Under the pieces are notes generated by a model. That model saw only the letters and a list, made by a program, of their open reading frames with translations. It searched no databases and was not told where the DNA came from. A stretch of DNA of 6,547 nt from the NCBI GenBank assembly GCA_026995955.1, contig JALWNJ010000108.1:1-6547 (forward strand). The letters run 5' to 3'. Positions 1 through 4,846 of the stretch are shown one piece after another. A program made the position numbers and the translations under genes. Positions within the stretch are counted from its first letter, which is position 1. Each line of letters starts with the position of its first letter. Origin of the DNA: Gammaproteobacteria bacterium (lineage in GTDB: Bacteria; Pseudomonadota; Gammaproteobacteria; J044).

Positions 1-13
1 GCGTTCGAAACCC

Positions 14-22
14 ACTATATCA
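14..22 (-). promoter_or_regulatory. Candidate extended -10 promoter reading out of the left edge
   Basis: Read on the minus strand, this stretch is TGA followed by TATAGT. That is a TGn extended -10 motif with a hexamer matching five of six bases of the sigma-70 consensus. No good -35 box sits 17 nt upstream, which is common for extended -10 promoters. The predicted start would be near position 7, so any transcript leaves the window to the left. The site lies 29 bp beyond the stop codon of the DUF2914 gene, in AT-richer sequence than its surroundings. The gene it would serve is not visible. Confidence 0.3.
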
Positions 23-50
23 CATCATCGCGCAGGGTTCCCGCCGGGCC

Positions 51-641
51 TCATCCCGCCGTCTCGACGACCTGCAGACGGTCGCGGGCCAGGATCCGGC
101 CCTGCTCGTCGACGACCTCCACCATCCATTCGCCCTGCCACTCCGGCTGCAGGTTCTTGCTCGACTTGACGCGCCAGCGCGGGCCGTGCACCTCGAACGA
201 GACCTCGGCCATGACCTCGCCCTGATGCAGCCAGCGGTGGGTGATGCGATGCCCCTCCATGCCGCGCAGTTCGGTGAAGTAGAACACCCGGCCCACGCTG
301 GGGGAGACGCGCTCGATACGATCCACCGGTTCGCGCACCACCACATCGCTGGTGAACTGGTGACGCGATACCTCGGCATCCGGCGGCAGCGGAGCGGCGG
401 CCTCCTGCGGGGCAACCTCGGCCGTGGCCGGCGAAGCGGACTGCGCCGAATCGCCGGGCGCATCGTAGCGGCCGGCATCGTATTCGGCCACCAGCAGCGT
501 CAGCCGGCTGGCGGTGCCATCCAGGCTGCGCTGGGCCTGGTCGACGGCCTGACGCAACTCCTTCAGCTGCGCCTTTTCGGCATAAACCTGCGGCACGAGA
601 CAAAGCCCGAGCAGGGCCAGCATCCAGTGTCTGCCTTTCAT
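51..641 (-). CDS. Exported DUF2914 domain protein
   Basis: This encodes a 196-residue protein of unknown biochemical role that is probably exported. Residues 1-21 form a Sec signal peptide: a basic KGRH start, a Leu-rich core, and a VYA end at residue 21 before Glu22. Residues 22-55 look like a short coiled coil, and 56-92 are an Ala/Pro-rich linker. Residues about 100-194 match the DUF2914 pattern, with an aromatic RVFYFTEL segment, an H-W pair near 135-137, a WRV segment near 156, and a late W-x-G-x-W followed by an acidic-QG turn. The start at 641 is chosen because GGGAGGA precedes it at good spacing and the signal peptide begins there; the open frame extends to 773 but with no SD. DUF2914 domains are often found at the C-terminus of proteobacterial envelope proteins, and their function is not established. 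The family call is from recalled pattern, without a search. Confidence 0.8.
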   Translation of the reverse strand: MKGRHWMLALLGLCLVPQVYAEKAQLKELRQAVDQAQRSLDGTASRLTLLVAEYDAGRYDAPGDSAQSASPATAEVAPQEAAAPLPPDAEVSRHQFTSDVVVREPVDRIERVSPSVGRVFYFTELRGMEGHRITHRWLHQGEVMAEVSFEVHGPRWRVKSSKNLQPEWQGEWMVEVVDEQGRILARDRLQVVETAG

Positions 642-677
642 CACGGTTCCTCCCGTGTCCTTGGAAACGCCGCCGAG

Positions 678-708
678 ACTAGAGGGCACGGCCATGGCGC
701 ACTGTGAA
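678..708 (-). promoter_or_regulatory. Candidate promoter for the DUF2914 gene
   Basis: On the minus strand TTCACA (703-708, five of six matches to the -35 consensus) is followed after 19 nt by TCTAGT (678-683, four of six to the -10 consensus). The spacer is longer than the preferred 17 nt. The start point would be near 671, leaving a leader of about 30 nt that contains the GGGAGGA ribosome site. The rest of the 642-812 gap holds only a run of six T at 748-753 and the hairpin described separately. Confidence 0.3.
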
Positions 709-773
709 CGGCTTAACACTCGCTGCAGAAAGCAGGGATCGGAGGGATTTTTTGTGAGGGGCCTCTCGCGCAC

Positions 774-793
774 GGCGTGAGCCGCGTCACGCC
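774..793 (-). terminator. Perfect 7-bp hairpin after the protease gene, possible terminator
   Basis: GGCGTGA (774-780) and TCACGCC (787-793) are exact reverse complements around a 6-nt loop, beginning 20 nt past the protease stop codon in the minus reading direction. There is no U tract directly after the stem, so this does not fit a classic intrinsic terminator. It may instead stabilise the 3' end of the transcript or have no role. Confidence 0.3.
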
Positions 794-812
794 ACGCTTG
801 GCCCGGAAGGGG

Positions 813-1322
813 TCAGTCGCCGCGCGGTCGCAGCACCAGACGATCGCCGCGCTGCTCGAAATCGAGATGCCGCAGGAAGCTCATGCCGAGCAGGACCTCG
901 TTGCCGGCCATGCCGGGATTGATGCTGGCCCGCACGCCGTGCAGGACCAGCGGCCCGAGGCGCAGCGCATCGATGCGCGTGGCCCAGCCCTGCGCCACGC
1001 CGTTGGCGGTTCGGAAACGCATGGGCGCGCCCCGCGGCAGCCCGGCGCGGCGGGCGATGGCCTCGGGCACCGCCACATCGGTAGCACCGGTGTCGATCAG
1101 GAACTCCACCGGCACACCGTTGATCTCGCCGCTGGCTACATAGTGGCCGGCCCGGTTGCGCAGCAGTACGACCCCGGGACGGCCGTCCTGCATCAGCACC
1201 TGCGGCACCCGATTCGGGTTGCGCTGCGCATCGAGCCGCCCCTGGAACCACCAGGCCAGCAGCGCCAGGGCCAGGATCCAGCCCAGCGCGATCATCCCCT
1301 TGCCCATGCGTTGCGGGTTCAT
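813..1322 (-). CDS. Membrane-anchored retropepsin-like aspartic protease
   Basis: This encodes a 169-residue protein of the bacterial clan AA (retropepsin-like) aspartic protease group. Residues 1-9 are basic and 10-27 form one hydrophobic segment rich in Leu, Ala and Trp, so the protein is probably anchored N-in with the catalytic domain in the periplasm. The catalytic triplet is DTG at 77-79, within FLIDTGATDVAVP. A GVAQGW segment near 108-113 and a hydrophobic LLGMSFL at 144-150, the usual second signature of the fold, follow. Like retropepsins, this single domain would need to dimerise to form the active site with two Asp77 residues. The length is normal for the anchored bacterial forms, and the substrate is unknown. 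The start at 1322 is preceded by a purine-rich GAGAGGGG stretch. The start codon lies only 27 bp from that of the divergent pirin gene. Confidence 0.85.
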   Translation of the reverse strand: MNPQRMGKGMIALGWILALALLAWWFQGRLDAQRNPNRVPQVLMQDGRPGVVLLRNRAGHYVASGEINGVPVEFLIDTGATDVAVPEAIARRAGLPRGAPMRFRTANGVAQGWATRIDALRLGPLVLHGVRASINPGMAGNEVLLGMSFLRHLDFEQRGDRLVLRPRGD

Positions 1323-1337
1323 TCCTCACCCCTCTCC

Positions 1338-1343
1338 TATAAT
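1338..1343 (+). promoter_or_regulatory. Consensus TATAAT -10 box for pirin, implying a leaderless mRNA
   Basis: An exact TATAAT sits 6 nt before the pirin ATG at 1350. A start point about 7 nt past the box would fall on or next to the A of that ATG. No SD is present: the plus strand upstream is pyrimidine-rich (CCTCACCCCTCTCC) because it is the complement of the divergent gene's ribosome site. No good -35 hexamer is visible at 16-18 nt (GGGTTC at 1315-1320 is the 17-nt position). Activity may therefore depend on an activator or be low. Confidence 0.5.
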
Positions 1344-1349
1344 CGATGC

Positions 1350-2192
1350 ATGAACGACCCGAACTGCCAGCCCCTGCAGATCCTGGACGGCCAATTCGTC
1401 ACCGATGGCGCCGGTGTGCGCCTGCGCCGCAGCCTGGGGCTGCCCGAATGCGAGGACTTCGATCCCTTCCTGCTGCTCGACGAGATCCACAGCACGCGCC
1501 GCGAGGATTATATCGAAGGCTTCCCGCCCCACCCGCATCGCGGCTTCCAGACCATCACCCTGATGCGCGAGGGCGGCTTCCGCCACCGTGACAGCCTCGG
1601 CAACGAGGGGGCCATCGGCCCCGGCGGCGTGCAGTGGATGAAGGCCGGCGCCGGCATCGTGCACGAGGAGATGCCGGCCCCGGACAACGGCCGCCTGTGG
1701 GGCTATCAGCTATGGTTCAACCTGCCGGCCGCGCACAAGCTGGATCCGCCCCAATGGCGCGACATCGCGGCCGACGAGATCCCCTGGATCACCGACAGCG
1801 GCAGCCGCCTGCGGCTGATCGCCGGGGAACTGGACGGCCGCCAGGGGCCGCTGGACGGTGCCGGTCAGGGCCTGCTGCTCATCGATGCCGAGCTGGCCGC
1901 CGGCGCCGAGCGCAGCATCCCGCTGCCGGACCCGCCCTGCCATGCCCTGGTCTATCTGGCGTGCGGCCGGATCGTCGTCGGCACGACGCCACTCGGCACG
2001 GGCCAGCTCGGCCTGTGGCGCGACTGCCCCCTGCTGCGGCTGGAGGCCAGGGAGGACAGCGTGGCACTGATCGCCGCCGCGCACCCGATCGGCGAGCCCA
2101 TCGCCCGCGGCGGCCCCTTCGTGATGAACCGACCGGAGGAACTGCGCCAGGCAGTCCTCGACTGGCAGCAGGGGCGCATGGGGCGGATCTGA
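1350..2192 (+). CDS. Pirin family protein (bicupin metalloprotein)
   Basis: This encodes a 280-residue pirin, close to the usual length of about 230-300. The N-terminal cupin carries the four metal ligands expected from characterised pirins. His61 and His63 lie in FPPHPHRGFQT, and His105 and Glu107 in GAGIVHEEMP; the 44-residue spacing between the pairs matches the family. RLRRSLG (25-30), DPFLLLDE (38-45) and GPGGVQWM (90-97) are further pirin signatures. The second, metal-free cupin spans about 155-245, and the C-terminal IGEPIARGGPFVMN (247-260) is the typical pirin ending. Known bacterial pirins bind iron and some have quercetin 2,3-dioxygenase activity or modulate metabolic enzymes; which applies here cannot be told. 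The ATG at 1350 has no SD and is probably read from a leaderless transcript. An ATG at 1346 is in another frame. The gene heads a four-gene run on the plus strand. Confidence 0.93.
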   Translation: MNDPNCQPLQILDGQFVTDGAGVRLRRSLGLPECEDFDPFLLLDEIHSTRREDYIEGFPPHPHRGFQTITLMREGGFRHRDSLGNEGAIGPGGVQWMKAGAGIVHEEMPAPDNGRLWGYQLWFNLPAAHKLDPPQWRDIAADEIPWITDSGSRLRLIAGELDGRQGPLDGAGQGLLLIDAELAAGAERSIPLPDPPCHALVYLACGRIVVGTTPLGTGQLGLWRDCPLLRLEAREDSVALIAAAHPIGEPIARGGPFVMNRPEELRQAVLDWQQGRMGRI

Positions 2193-2218
2193 CCCCCTGC
2201 CCGACTTCTTCCGGCCTG

Positions 2219-2227
2219 TGATATGGT
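2219..2227 (+). promoter_or_regulatory. Candidate extended -10 before the pentapeptide-repeat gene
   Basis: TGA followed by TATGGT forms a TGn extended -10 with four of six consensus bases in the hexamer. The predicted start point lies near 2234-2235, at the ATG chosen for the pentapeptide-repeat gene. There is no recognisable -35. With no SD before either possible ATG, a second leaderless transcript is possible, but read-through from pirin is equally plausible. Confidence 0.25.
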
Positions 2228-2234
2228 TCGCGGC

Positions 2235-2987
2235 ATGCACGCCATCACCCGTCTGTCCTGCGCCCTGCTGCTGGCCACACTGCCAGGCCTTGCCCTGGCC
2301 GAGTGTACGGACGCACCCGCGCGCGGCGTCATCTGGGTGGGCTGCAAGATGGCCGGAGCGGACCTCTCGGGCGCCGACCTGCGAGGGGCGGTGATCCGCG
2401 AGTCGGACCTGAGCGGTGCACGGCTCGACGGCACGCGCCTGAGCGGCGCGGACCTCAAGTTCAGCGACCTGAACGGCGCCTCGCTGCGCCGTGCGCGACT
2501 GGACGGAGCCCGTCTGGGCGCGGCCAGGCTGGTGGGCGCCGATTTGTACCAGGCCGACCTGTCCCGCGCCGTGCTCGACGTGGCCGACCTGAGCCGGGCC
2601 AACCTGGACCATGCCCGCCTGCCCAAGGCCCGCCTGTACAAGACAAAGCTGGTCGGAGCCTCGCTGCAGCATGCCGACCTGAGCGGTGCGCGGCTGGCAA
2701 AGGCGGATCTGACCGATGCCAACCTTTCCCACGCCCGCCTCACCGAGGCCGACCTGAGCGACAGCGTGCTCGAATACGCCCTGCTGATCGAGGCCGACCT
2801 GCGCAAGGCGCGGCTGGACCGGGCACAGCTCACGGGCGCCGATCTCGGCCGCAGCCGCCTGCAGCAGGCCAGCCTGGTGGACGCCAACATCGACAGCGCC
2901 CGTTTCGACCGCGCGCGGCTGGATTCCGCGCTGTGGACCGACCGCAGTCGCTGCGCCAGCGGCTCGCTGGGCCGTTGCCAGCATTGA
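2235..2987 (+). CDS. Exported pentapeptide-repeat beta-helix protein
   Basis: This encodes a 250-residue protein made almost wholly of pentapeptide repeats. Residues 1-22 are a Sec signal peptide ending LALA before Glu23-Cys24; Glu at the position before Cys rules out a normal lipobox, so the mature protein is probably periplasmic or secreted. Central Leu, Ile or Phe residues occur at every fifth position from 44 to 229: 38 repeats without an insertion, about nine and a half turns of a right-handed quadrilateral beta-helix. Cys24 and Cys37 before the repeats and Cys240 and Cys248 after them could form capping disulfides. Such helices can mimic DNA (as Qnr and MfpA do) or serve as scaffolds; the export signal argues against the gyrase-protection role. 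An alternative ATG at 2223 adds four residues; neither has an SD. The stop lies 9 bp before the next GTG. The function is unknown. Confidence 0.85.
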   Translation: MHAITRLSCALLLATLPGLALAECTDAPARGVIWVGCKMAGADLSGADLRGAVIRESDLSGARLDGTRLSGADLKFSDLNGASLRRARLDGARLGAARLVGADLYQADLSRAVLDVADLSRANLDHARLPKARLYKTKLVGASLQHADLSGARLAKADLTDANLSHARLTEADLSDSVLEYALLIEADLRKARLDRAQLTGADLGRSRLQQASLVDANIDSARFDRARLDSALWTDRSRCASGSLGRCQH

Positions 2988-2996
2988 GGATGCCCC

Positions 2997-3314
2997 GTGG
3001 CCGGCGGCAAGATCGAACTCCAGGCCCCGCCCGAAGTGCTGGCACTCCTGCCCGGGGTAATCGAGGTCTGGGCCGATGCCGCCCATCCGCCCGGCGGCAG
3101 CCCCTGCAGCCAGGCCGCCCGGGAGGCCCTGCTGGAACTCGCGCGAAGCCTGCAATCGGAACTGGAAAGCGGAGTCACCGCCCTGCACTGTCCGCGCCGC
3201 ATGCGCGCCACCCTGCGCCAGGCCATCGACTGGCAACGGGCACGGACGGACGATACGGGGCAACGCGAACGGCTCGACCGGTTGCGCCGGGCCCTTGACG
3301 GAGGACGCCAGTGA
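2997..3314 (+). CDS. Small uncharacterised cytoplasmic protein, GTG start
   Basis: This encodes a 105-residue protein that I do not recognise. The GTG start at 2997 is chosen because TGAGGA (2985-2990), overlapping the stop of the pentapeptide gene, lies 6 nt upstream. An ATG at 2990 opens a different frame that looks like a shadow (Arg/Pro-rich). Residues 5-28 could form a strand-helix-strand segment. A Pro/Gly loop (31-36) with Cys37 follows, then a helix at 39-58, Cys65-Pro66, and a highly charged Arg-rich helix at 67-102. There is no signal peptide or membrane segment. The gene ends in a 4-bp GTGA overlap with the next gene, so the two are probably translationally coupled and act together. 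Reality as a gene is supported by the ribosome site, the tight packing and the codon usage. Confidence 0.72.
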   Translation: MAGGKIELQAPPEVLALLPGVIEVWADAAHPPGGSPCSQAAREALLELARSLQSELESGVTALHCPRRMRATLRQAIDWQRARTDDTGQRERLDRLRRALDGGRQ

Positions 3315-3649
3315 ACGCCATGCGACTGCCCGGACGCCACCGGGCCCTGCTCGACGAACTGCTCGCCATTGCCGAGCGCCTGTACCAGGAGACCGAGGGC
3401 TTCCTCGACCGGCCCGAGGACCAGCAGCTGTGGTACAACCGCGGCTATGCCAACGGCATGCTGCACACACTGCATGCGCAGGGCTATGCCCCCTACTTCG
3501 GCACTCGCATGCAGGATCCCGATGCCAAGGATCTCATCGCCGGACACGAACTGATGCCCTGGGGCCGGGCCTGGCAGCACGGTTTCGAGATGGGCGAGCG
3601 GGAGACGCGCGAGGTGCTGGCGCCGGCGCCCGGACACGAGGCCGGCTGA
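3311..3649 (+). CDS. Small uncharacterised protein with paired Gly-aromatic motifs
   Basis: This encodes a 112-residue soluble protein of unknown function. The GTG at 3311 overlaps the previous stop codon (GTGA), and GGAGGA (3300-3305) lies 5 nt upstream; the in-frame ATG at 3320 would be 14 nt away and is less likely. Residues 9-32 form an amphipathic helix. Two related segments follow: WYNRGYANGM at 41-50 and WGRAWQHGFEMGE at 84-96, each with Trp and then Gly-aromatic-x-x-Gly. Between them lie GYAPYFGTRMQDPDAKDLIAGHE (in two parts, 58-69 and 70-80). The RGYxxG plus W-x-x-AW layout loosely recalls ribosome modulation factor, but that is only a motif impression and the protein is twice as long. 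The stop codon is 6 bp from that of the convergent FHA gene. It is probably the last gene of the plus-strand run. Confidence 0.75.
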   Translation: MNAMRLPGRHRALLDELLAIAERLYQETEGFLDRPEDQQLWYNRGYANGMLHTLHAQGYAPYFGTRMQDPDAKDLIAGHELMPWGRAWQHGFEMGERETREVLAPAPGHEAG

Positions 3650-3655
3650 CCCGAC

Positions 3656-4762
3656 TCAGGGCTCGATGCGATAGTGAACCAGGTGTTCCTGGTCCTCCGA
3701 GGCCGGAGCGCCCGGACACAGGAAGCCCTTGCCGGAAAGCCCCACCGCATCGTGTCGGATCAGCAGCTCGCGGCCATCGTAGGGGCGGATGTAGGTGCCG
3801 TTGCGGCTCTGGTCCTCGAGCACGAAATGCCCGTCGCGGTAATGGATGGTGAAGTGCCGGCGCGAGACATGCGGCGCCACCACCTGCAGCTCGCTGTCGG
3901 GGCTGCGCCCGACGGTCCACGGCGTATCCTCCGGGTGCAGGCAGTGCTCCTCGCCGTGATACTCGAAACACAGCGTCGGCTGGCGCTGGAACAGGCCGCG
4001 CATGCGCGCGCGCAGCCCCTTGCCCAGGCGGCGTGAGCCGCTGCCCTCGGCCCGCTCCTTCTCGCGGCGCTCGCGCTCCAGCCGCTCGCGCAGCTTCTGC
4101 CGCACCTCCAGCGGGACCTGCTCGCGCAGGAAGAAGCCCTGTTCGCGCAGCACATAGCGGCCGAAGTCGTCCAGCAACTGTTCGTTGAGCCGCTCGGGGC
4201 GGATGACATGGGTGCGCGTGCCCGGCTGCTCGAAGTTGCGCTCCAGCAGCTCGATGTATTGCAGGTGCTCGGGCACGCGGAAGGTGAAGCGCACCGGGAT
4301 CTCCGCGCGGAGGGTGACCTGCAGCTGTTCGCGTCCGGTCTCGTTGCGGCGCCGGCGCACGCCCTGGACGTGCAGTCCGGCAGCACGCAGTTCCTCCACC
4401 TGCTTCTCCGCCGCCACCGGGTTGTCGAGTACGAAGGAAGGGTTGCCCGGCCCGGAGAGGGTGAACATCAGGTGCAGCGGCGGCGGCAGCTCACCTCGGG
4501 CCTCACCCTGCTGAAAGGCGTAATGGGCCTGCTCCAGTCCCTCCACGGGCCCCATGCCGGGGATCTCGAAACGCGCCGGCCTGGGTTCGTCGAGCAGCTC
4601 CAGGGTTTCCACGAAGGTTTCCAGCCAGCCGTGGATGCGCACCATCCAGGGCCGCAGCACCTCCAGACGGTGGGTCTGCCCGGCATCGGCCGTGCCCTGT
4701 TCCCGCGCCTGCCGACGGCGCCGTTCCTCGGCCTGTTTCCTGAGATCGTCGAGTAGGCTCAT
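3656..4762 (-). CDS. Cytoplasmic FHA-domain protein with a novel N-terminal region
   Basis: This encodes a 368-residue protein with a C-terminal forkhead-associated domain, which binds phosphothreonine peptides. The FHA core is complete: Gly285-Arg286-Ser287 in TVGRSPDSELQ, Ser300-Arg-Arg-His303, and Asn321-Gly322-Thr323 in DQSRNGTYI. The N-terminus (1-25) is a charged helix, with no signal peptide or membrane segment. Residues about 35-205 are an unrecognised mixed alpha/beta region with GWLETFVETLELLD (45-58), FTLSGPGNPSFVLDNP (100-115), and a strand pair near 145-163. Residues 213-258 are a strongly basic, probably coiled-coil linker. About 35 residues follow the last FHA strand. The start at 4762 is set by GGGAGGAAC directly upstream; the reading frame stays open to 6496 but that part is antisense to the GGDEF gene. 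No partner kinase is in the window. The gene is divergent from the diguanylate cyclase. Confidence 0.9.
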   Translation of the reverse strand: MSLLDDLRKQAEERRRRQAREQGTADAGQTHRLEVLRPWMVRIHGWLETFVETLELLDEPRPARFEIPGMGPVEGLEQAHYAFQQGEARGELPPPLHLMFTLSGPGNPSFVLDNPVAAEKQVEELRAAGLHVQGVRRRRNETGREQLQVTLRAEIPVRFTFRVPEHLQYIELLERNFEQPGTRTHVIRPERLNEQLLDDFGRYVLREQGFFLREQVPLEVRQKLRERLERERREKERAEGSGSRRLGKGLRARMRGLFQRQPTLCFEYHGEEHCLHPEDTPWTVGRSPDSELQVVAPHVSRRHFTIHYRDGHFVLEDQSRNGTYIRPYDGRELLIRHDAVGLSGKGFLCPGAPASEDQEHLVHYRIEP

Positions 4763-4780
4763 GTTCCTCCCGGCGTGCGC

Positions 4781-4795
4781 GGCCCGGCTTGGGCC
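4781..4795 (-). promoter_or_regulatory. Small hairpin in the FHA gene leader
   Basis: GGCCC (4781-4785) and GGGCC (4791-4795) are perfect inverted repeats with a 5-nt loop. In the FHA transcript this stem would stand about 10 nt upstream of the GGGAGGA ribosome site, close enough to affect translation. A five-pair GC stem is expected by chance fairly often in DNA this rich in GC, so its role is uncertain. Confidence 0.2.
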
Positions 4796-4817
4796 TCCCC
4801 CGGGAAAAGCATACACT
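4789..4817 (+). promoter_or_regulatory. Candidate sigma-70 promoter for the diguanylate cyclase
   Basis: TTGGGC (4789-4794) and TACACT (4812-4817) are separated by exactly 17 nt, with three and four matches to consensus. The start point would be near 4824, giving a leader of about 23 nt with a weak GGCGGA ribosome site (4837-4842). On the other strand TATGCT (4808-4813) is a -10 candidate for the FHA gene, so the two promoters would overlap. Confidence 0.4.
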
Positions 4818-4834
4818 ATGCAGGCATTTCTGCA
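4809..4834. promoter_or_regulatory. Dyad symmetries between the FHA and GGDEF genes, possible operator
   Basis: Two short inverted repeats adjoin here: GCATA-CAC-TATGC (4809-4821) and TGCAG-GCATTT-CTGCA (4819-4834). They form the most AT-rich part of the 84-bp divergent gap and cover the candidate -10 boxes in both directions. A regulator bound here could control both genes. The half-sites are only 5 bp long, so chance is not excluded. Confidence 0.3.
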
Positions 4835-4846
4835 CGGGCGGACGGC

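Noticed and set aside
1..35. A tRNA T-arm-like TTCGAAA at the left edge, as if the 3' end of a tRNA gene.
   Set aside because: The flanking bases GCG and CCC do not pair fully, the acceptor-like stretch is AT-rich, and no CCA end is present.
723..753. CTGC/GCAG stem followed by six T, as a plus-strand terminator.
   Set aside because: The stem has only four pairs and is separated from the T run by 12 nt, and no plus-strand gene ends nearby.
642..773. A longer start for the DUF2914 protein at 773.
   Set aside because: There is no SD at 773. The ATG at 641 has GGGAGGA upstream and begins a normal signal peptide.
777..1349. An upstream extension of the pirin frame that would add 191 residues.
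   Set aside because: It is antisense to the protease gene. Pirin similarity begins right after the ATG at 1350, which also follows the TATAAT box.
2295..2310. A lipoprotein lipobox in the pentapeptide protein because Cys follows the signal peptide closely.
   Set aside because: The residue before Cys24 is Glu, where Gly, Ala or Ser is required. Sec cleavage after LALA fits better.
2235..2987. A Qnr-like gyrase-protecting pentapeptide protein.
   Set aside because: Qnr and MfpA proteins act in the cytoplasm and have no signal peptide; this one does. It also lacks the loop-interrupted helix of Qnr proteins.
1710..3637. Two overlapping minus-strand open frames of more than 550 codons.
   Set aside because: They lie antisense to pirin, the pentapeptide protein and the two small genes, have no start signals, and their composition mirrors the sense-strand repeats.
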